This document shows, piece by piece, positions 7,320-10,566 of a DNA stretch of 10,566 bases (its first letter is position 1; every line of letters starts with the position of its first letter). The notes under the pieces are model-generated. The model saw nothing but the letters and a program-made list of their open reading frames with translations, searched no databases and was not told the DNA's origin. The DNA lies in contig JAHDIA010000161.1 of assembly GCA_020631035.1 (NCBI GenBank), positions 1 to 10,566 of the forward strand, written 5' to 3'. This stretch comes from Chitinophagales bacterium. GTDB lineage: Bacteria > Bacteroidota > Bacteroidia > Chitinophagales > UBA2359. The position numbers and the translations under genes were made by a program.

Positions 7320-7500
7320 TTTTTTTGACAAGTGTTTTTACTTTATTTATACGGAATATTGAAGGCTTCGTTTGCAATGTGTGTCCCAGCTATCAGTCAT
7401 ACATGGTATGTACTTCTATCTGGCGTATTTGGCATGTTCAGCCCTTCGTCGCAACTGTATCTATTTACCAATAGATGATTGCCTGTCGAAATCAAAACGC

Positions 7501-7549
7501 AAAAAAACTTCTTAGGTGGTCTATGTCATTCGACTACCCAAGAAGTTTT
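7501..7549 (-). terminator. Rho-independent terminator of recJ
   Basis: Arms 7504-7521 and 7532-7549 pair over 18 positions; in the minus-strand RNA there is one G-U wobble and one mismatch. The core is AACTTCTTGGG pairing with CCTAAGAAGTT, with a 10-base loop. On the minus strand the stem runs into a T-run (complement of the A7 at 7501-7507), and an A-tract precedes it. It begins 29 bases past the recJ stop and ends recJ transcription before lptB. The rest of the recJ-lptB spacer (7320-7500) shows no gene, and I could not find a convincing lptB promoter in it. Confidence 0.88.
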
Positions 7550-7577
7550 ACACTCTTTAACCATTGTTAATTTATTT

Positions 7578-9389
7578 TCAATCATTAACCGAAGCTGCAC
7601 CAACAGAACCAATGGTGTCACCTTCCTCCTCTTCAGTTGGATTATCTGAGGCAGCTTCTCCATTAAGGGGAGTCAATTCAGGCTCGGATTGTTTTTTTTT
7701 TATGTCTTTAATGGTCAATTGCAAACTTCTATTGCCTTTCCATTCATTCAGGCTCAAGCTATAACAAATATCAAAAGGACCATTTTTTACCAAATCTGCT
7801 TTAGGAGACAAATTAAAAGCAATTCCTTTGATTGTACAATCAGCACTAGCAGCCTCTATCCTAAGATGTCTGTCATCTTGTCCTACTACCGATGAATTAC
7901 CAGTATCCTGTAAATTTCTAGACGCAAAAATAGGCTTGAGATTACTCGGACCAAATGGCGCAAATTGTCGAATGATTTTGTAGAAATTGAGGGTCAAATA
8001 GCGTACATCCAATTCCGCATCGACTTTTACTTCAGGCGTCAACAACTGTTCCTCTATACTCCCCACAACAACCTTCTCAAATTTATCAATAAACTGAGGA
8101 ATATTGTCTTTTCTAATCGTCAATCCAGCCGCATATTTATGCCCGCCAAATTGCTCTAATAAATCACTACAGGCCTCAATTGCATTATAAATATCAAAAC
8201 CAGCAACCGAACGTGCCGAACCAGCCGCATACAAATCGTCGGAGTCTGTCAAAATGATAGAAGGTTTGTAAAAATTCTCAATCATTCTCGAAGCCACAAT
8301 CCCAATGACACCTTTGTGCCAACCAGGATTATACAAGACTACAGACTTTTTGTCCAATAGTATATCACTGGAGCGAACCATAATCAATGCTTCCTCAGTA
8401 ATAGACTTATCTATTTCTCTTCGTTCTGTGTTCTGTACATCCAATACATCTGCATTCACTACAGCCGTAGAATTCTCTTTAGAAGTCAACAGCTTAACAG
8501 CCGCTTTTCCACTATCCATTCTACCCGCTGCATTGATTCTAGGGGCAATGTAAAAAACGATGTCAGAAATTTCGATTGGTTTCTTGGCGTTACTCAATTC
8601 GATGAGTGAGCGCAAACCAGGGCGGGGAGCTCCATTGAGCTTGATGAGTCCGAAGTGTGCCAACACCCGATTTTCGCCAGTAATAGGCACAATATCGGCA
8701 GCAATACTGACCACAACCAAATCAAGCAAAGACCGTACCTTTTCAAAAGGTATTTGACTTTTCTGAGCAAAAGCTTGAACCAATTTAAAGCCAATTCCAC
8801 AACCCGTCAATTCGGTATAGGGATAAGTACAATCTTCCCTTTTTGGATCTAAAACGGCATATGCTTTAGGAAGTTCATCACCAGGTCGGTGGTGGTCACA
8901 AATGACAAAATCTATGCCTCTACGAGAAGCATAGTCAACTTTATCAATGGCTTTAATGCCACAATCAAGGGCTACAATTAGGGTAATACCCGATTCTACT
9001 GCATAGTCGATCCCCTGAAAAGATATGCCATATCCTTCAGTATAACGATCAGGAATATAATATTCTACATTGTAGTAATATTCCTTGATAAAGCCATAAA
9101 GCAGTGATACGGCTGTGGTGCCATCCACGTCATAATCACCATAAACCAGAATTCTCTCATTGCCCTTCATAGCCATTTCTAATCTTTCAACGGCTTTGTC
9201 CATGTCCTTCATCAGGAATGGGTCGTGCAAATTCTGCAAACTGGGGCGAAAAAAATTTTTCGCATCTTCATATGTCTTAATTCCTCTTTTTACCAATAAG
9301 TCACATAAAATTCTGCTTACTTTTAGTTCATTTTGTAAATTGGTTATGGCTTCTTCATCAGACTCTGCAAAAATCCATCTCTTTTCCAT
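7578..9389 (-). CDS. recJ: Single-strand DNA-specific exonuclease RecJ
   Basis: A 5'-to-3' exonuclease on single-stranded DNA, working in recombinational repair (RecF pathway), mismatch repair and base excision repair in the cytoplasm. 603 residues, a normal length. DHH domain: VYGDYDVDGTT (82-92, metal ligands Asp85, Asp87 and Asp89), ALDCG with Asp142, and VICDHHRPG (162-170), the namesake DHH at 165-167. Then TGCGIGFKL (195-203) and IAPRINAAGRMD (281-292). DHHA1 domain: GWHKGVIGIVASRM (356-369) and FGGHKYAAGLT (414-424). An OB-fold follows (about 452-565, with FAPFGPSN at 476-483). The last 38 residues are an acidic, probably disordered tail containing TEEEEGD, beyond the conserved part. 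The ATG at 9389 gives the conserved N-terminus (MEKRW). The gene is likely transcribed alone: a 391-base spacer precedes it and a terminator follows. Confidence 0.97.
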   Translation of the reverse strand: MEKRWIFAESDEEAITNLQNELKVSRILCDLLVKRGIKTYEDAKNFFRPSLQNLHDPFLMKDMDKAVERLEMAMKGNERILVYGDYDVDGTTAVSLLYGFIKEYYYNVEYYIPDRYTEGYGISFQGIDYAVESGITLIVALDCGIKAIDKVDYASRRGIDFVICDHHRPGDELPKAYAVLDPKREDCTYPYTELTGCGIGFKLVQAFAQKSQIPFEKVRSLLDLVVVSIAADIVPITGENRVLAHFGLIKLNGAPRPGLRSLIELSNAKKPIEISDIVFYIAPRINAAGRMDSGKAAVKLLTSKENSTAVVNADVLDVQNTERREIDKSITEEALIMVRSSDILLDKKSVVLYNPGWHKGVIGIVASRMIENFYKPSIILTDSDDLYAAGSARSVAGFDIYNAIEACSDLLEQFGGHKYAAGLTIRKDNIPQFIDKFEKVVVGSIEEQLLTPEVKVDAELDVRYLTLNFYKIIRQFAPFGPSNLKPIFASRNLQDTGNSSVVGQDDRHLRIEAASADCTIKGIAFNLSPKADLVKNGPFDICYSLSLNEWKGNRSLQLTIKDIKKKQSEPELTPLNGEAASDNPTEEEEGDTIGSVGAASVND

Positions 9390-9417
9390 TATATGTTTAG
9401 TTATTATTTTCTTTACC

Positions 9418-9599
9418 TATCCTATTTTTATGGAGAAGGGTCTTTTATATGACATTCACACTTCAAGTTCTCAACTTTTCAACCCCTATAATATTATAAA
9501 TACAATTTCTATGATTTAGGTTCATTTTCTAATTCATAGCTTACAAATATTAGATTAAAACCCTTATTTACCTTAGTAATATTTGTAAAAAATAGGATA
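9418..9599. repeat. Widely spaced 12-bp inverted repeat upstream of recJ
   Basis: TATCCTATTTTT (9418-9429) is the exact reverse complement of AAAAATAGGATA (9588-9599). The arms are 158 bases apart and enclose the palindrome at 9487-9498 and the repeat at 9541-9588. They could be the ends of a small mobile-element remnant or two copies of a protein site in opposite orientation. With such AT-rich sequence, chance is possible. Confidence 0.4.
9541..9588. repeat. 12-bp inverted repeat with 24-base loop
   Basis: TTACAAATATTA (9541-9552) pairs exactly with TAATATTTGTAA (9577-9588). There is no T-run that would make it a terminator. It lies about 150-200 bases upstream of recJ, where a regulatory site is possible. 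Confidence 0.5.
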
Positions 9600-9653
9600 A
9601 ACTATATGCGTCAAAAATCATTCCCATCTATCACCTTGCTAATATAAGAAATA

Positions 9654-9690
9654 ATATACAATTTACATTTTAGAAATGTAAATTGTATAT
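9654..9690. repeat. Perfect 17-bp AT-rich hairpin
   Basis: ATATACAATTTACATTT (9654-9670), loop TAG, AAATGTAAATTGTATAT (9674-9690): 17 paired bases with no flaw. It lies 10 bases beyond the porV terminator in the direction of porV transcription. It is too AT-rich for a usual terminator. It could be a backup end signal, an RNA 3'-end stabiliser or a cruciform/protein-binding site. Confidence 0.65.
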
Positions 9691-9700
9691 ATCTTTTAAC

Positions 9701-9738
9701 AAAAAACCGCAAATCAGCACTAAAGCCAATTTGCGGTT
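9701..9738 (-). terminator. Rho-independent terminator of porV
   Basis: On the minus strand AACCGCAAAT (9738-9729) pairs exactly with ATTTGCGGTT (9714-9705) around a 14-base loop and runs into T6 (complement of 9701-9706). It begins 42 bases past the porV stop codon, the expected position. Confidence 0.88.
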
Positions 9739-9780
9739 GATAAGTTTTTATTTTTGTTGCTAATTTTCTAAACCTTATTT

Positions 9781-10566
9781 TTAGTATTTTCCATTGTCAT
9801 CCAAATCAAACAATAGTGAGAATCTAAGTGTATTTTCCAATGGATTAGCAGTGGTTTTTCTTGAGGTTGGAACCAAATAAGAAAAATTAAGTCCAAATAT
9901 ACTATATCTCAAACCAAGCCCCACTGTCAAATATTGGCGATTACCTTTGCGAGCATGCTCGTGAAAATAACCTGCTCTTACAGCAAATTGCTGGTTGTAC
10001 CAATACTCAGCTCCAACAGAGTACATCAACTCACGCATTTCTTCACTAAACCCACCAGGAGCATCTGTAAATGAGCCAAACATCCCACTGAACAAAGATT
10101 TTTCACGGTGATCTGGTATACCATCCTCCCCTGATTCATCAACATCAGCAGGTGTAGGTACCATCAATTTATTAATATCAGCAGAAACCATAATGGCATT
10201 GTAATCATCTATAGCCAATTGATAAGCAGCTCCAATACCCAAATTGATCGGAATAAAATCTTTTACTTTTTCTTGAGTATAAGATACTTTGTTACCAATA
10301 TTTGTCAATGCTGCTCCTATACGTATGTTGGCATCCTTACCATTCACATACATATCATTGTTATAGGTAAATGACAAATCTGCTGCTACAGCATTGGCAG
10401 CATTGATTTCACCACTCGTTGTAGTGCTTTGACCCTTTGCCAAATTAGAATAAACATATTTTAAGGTCAAACCAGCCGAAACATTTTCAGATAGTTTACG
10501 GGCATATCCCAAATCTACTGCAAGTTCGTGCGGATTAAACTCGTTGAGTTCTATACCTGCCTCATT
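9781..10566 (-). CDS. porV: T9SS outer-membrane protein PorV (5' end outside the window)
   Basis: The frame is open to the right edge, so only the C-terminal 261 residues are seen; the true start lies beyond 10566. PorV (LptO, PG27 in Porphyromonas gingivalis) is an outer-membrane beta-barrel of the type IX system. It binds cargo carrying C-terminal sorting domains at the SprA translocon and delivers it to the surface attachment complex. Family marks are NEFNPHELAVDLGYARKLSE followed by SAGLTLKYVYSNLA; alternating strands with aromatic girdles such as EYWYNQQFAVRAGYFHEHA; KGNRQYLTVGLGLRYSIFGL; and the C-terminal NPLENTLRFSLLFDLDD. An Asp/Glu-rich loop (PADVDESGEDGIPDHREK) lies mid-protein, with a probable acidic extracellular or metal-binding role. 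A TTG at 10512 lies inside the gene and is not its start. It is followed by its own terminator. The cargo gene at 3182-4657 is a plausible client. Confidence 0.93.
   Translation of the reverse strand, partial: NEAGIELNEFNPHELAVDLGYARKLSENVSAGLTLKYVYSNLAKGQSTTTSGEINAANAVAADLSFTYNNDMYVNGKDANIRIGAALTNIGNKVSYTQEKVKDFIPINLGIGAAYQLAIDDYNAIMVSADINKLMVPTPADVDESGEDGIPDHREKSLFSGMFGSFTDAPGGFSEEMRELMYSVGAEYWYNQQFAVRAGYFHEHARKGNRQYLTVGLGLRYSIFGLNFSYLVPTSRKTTANPLENTLRFSLLFDLDDNGKY

Larger units (their letters stand above)
9390..9780. other. 391-base gene-free spacer between porV and recJ
   Basis: Strongly AT-rich, with no credible gene on either strand. It holds the porV terminator (9701-9738), an AT-rich 17-bp hairpin (9654-9690), a 12-bp inverted repeat with a 24-base loop (9541-9588), a wider 12-bp inverted repeat (9418-9599) and a 12-base perfect palindrome, TATAATATTATA, at 9487-9498. 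The recJ promoter must lie here, but I found no exact TAnnTTTG box on the minus strand. The closest is AATATTTG within 9544-9551, and the palindrome could serve as a -10-like box in either direction. Confidence 0.7.

Noticed and set aside
9160..9519. Plus-strand open frame of 119 codons reaching into the spacer upstream of recJ
   Set aside because: Its first two thirds are antisense to the conserved N-terminus of RecJ, and the rest is AT-rich spacer.
10510..10512. TTG as the start of the PorV gene
   Set aside because: The frame continues to the window edge with a PorV-like sequence (NEFNPHELAVD), so this codon is internal.

Overview
The window looks like chromosomal DNA of a Bacteroidota (Bacteroidetes) bacterium. 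The main evidence is two parts of the type IX secretion system (T9SS): a secreted protein with a C-terminal T9SS type-A sorting domain, and the outer-membrane protein PorV at the right edge. A TAnnTTTG-type promoter box, AT-rich spacers and a bacterial GH3-family enzyme fit this. I cannot fix the class; Cytophagia-, Saprospiria- or Flavobacteriia-like lineages are all possible.

Layout, left to right. (1) 1-1661, minus strand: the N-terminal 553 residues of an exported protein with at least 15 TPR units, running off the left edge. (2) 1662-1797: divergent spacer. (3) 1798-3063, plus: kynureninase (KynU). (4) 3182-4657, plus: a Sec-exported protein with repeated N-x-W units and a T9SS sorting domain, preceded by a good Bacteroidota-type promoter match. 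(5) 4658-4881: convergent spacer with a 29-bp, almost perfect hairpin flanked by repeated short words. (6) 6420-4882, minus: GH3-family adenylating enzyme. (7) 7319-6582, minus: LptB, the ATPase of LPS export. (8) 7320-7577: spacer with the recJ terminator. (9) 9389-7578, minus: RecJ exonuclease. (10) 9390-9780: 391-bp AT-rich spacer with the porV terminator and several inverted repeats. (11) 10566-9781, minus: C-terminal 261 residues of PorV, running off the right edge.

How the genes fit together: most are housekeeping or metabolic genes that share no single pathway. The clear functional link is PorV with the sorting-domain protein, since PorV is the outer-membrane partner that type-A cargo needs. 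LptB (LPS export) and PorV both serve the outer membrane. KynU makes anthranilate, an aminobenzoate, and some plant GH3 enzymes act on aminobenzoates, but the two genes are convergent and not adjacent, so any link is speculative. I found no CRISPR array, transposase, phage gene, tRNA or rRNA. No undescribed multi-gene system is evident. The least explained items are the hairpin module at 4666-4846, the nested inverted repeats at 9418-9690, the GH3 enzyme's substrate and the NxW-repeat secreted protein.
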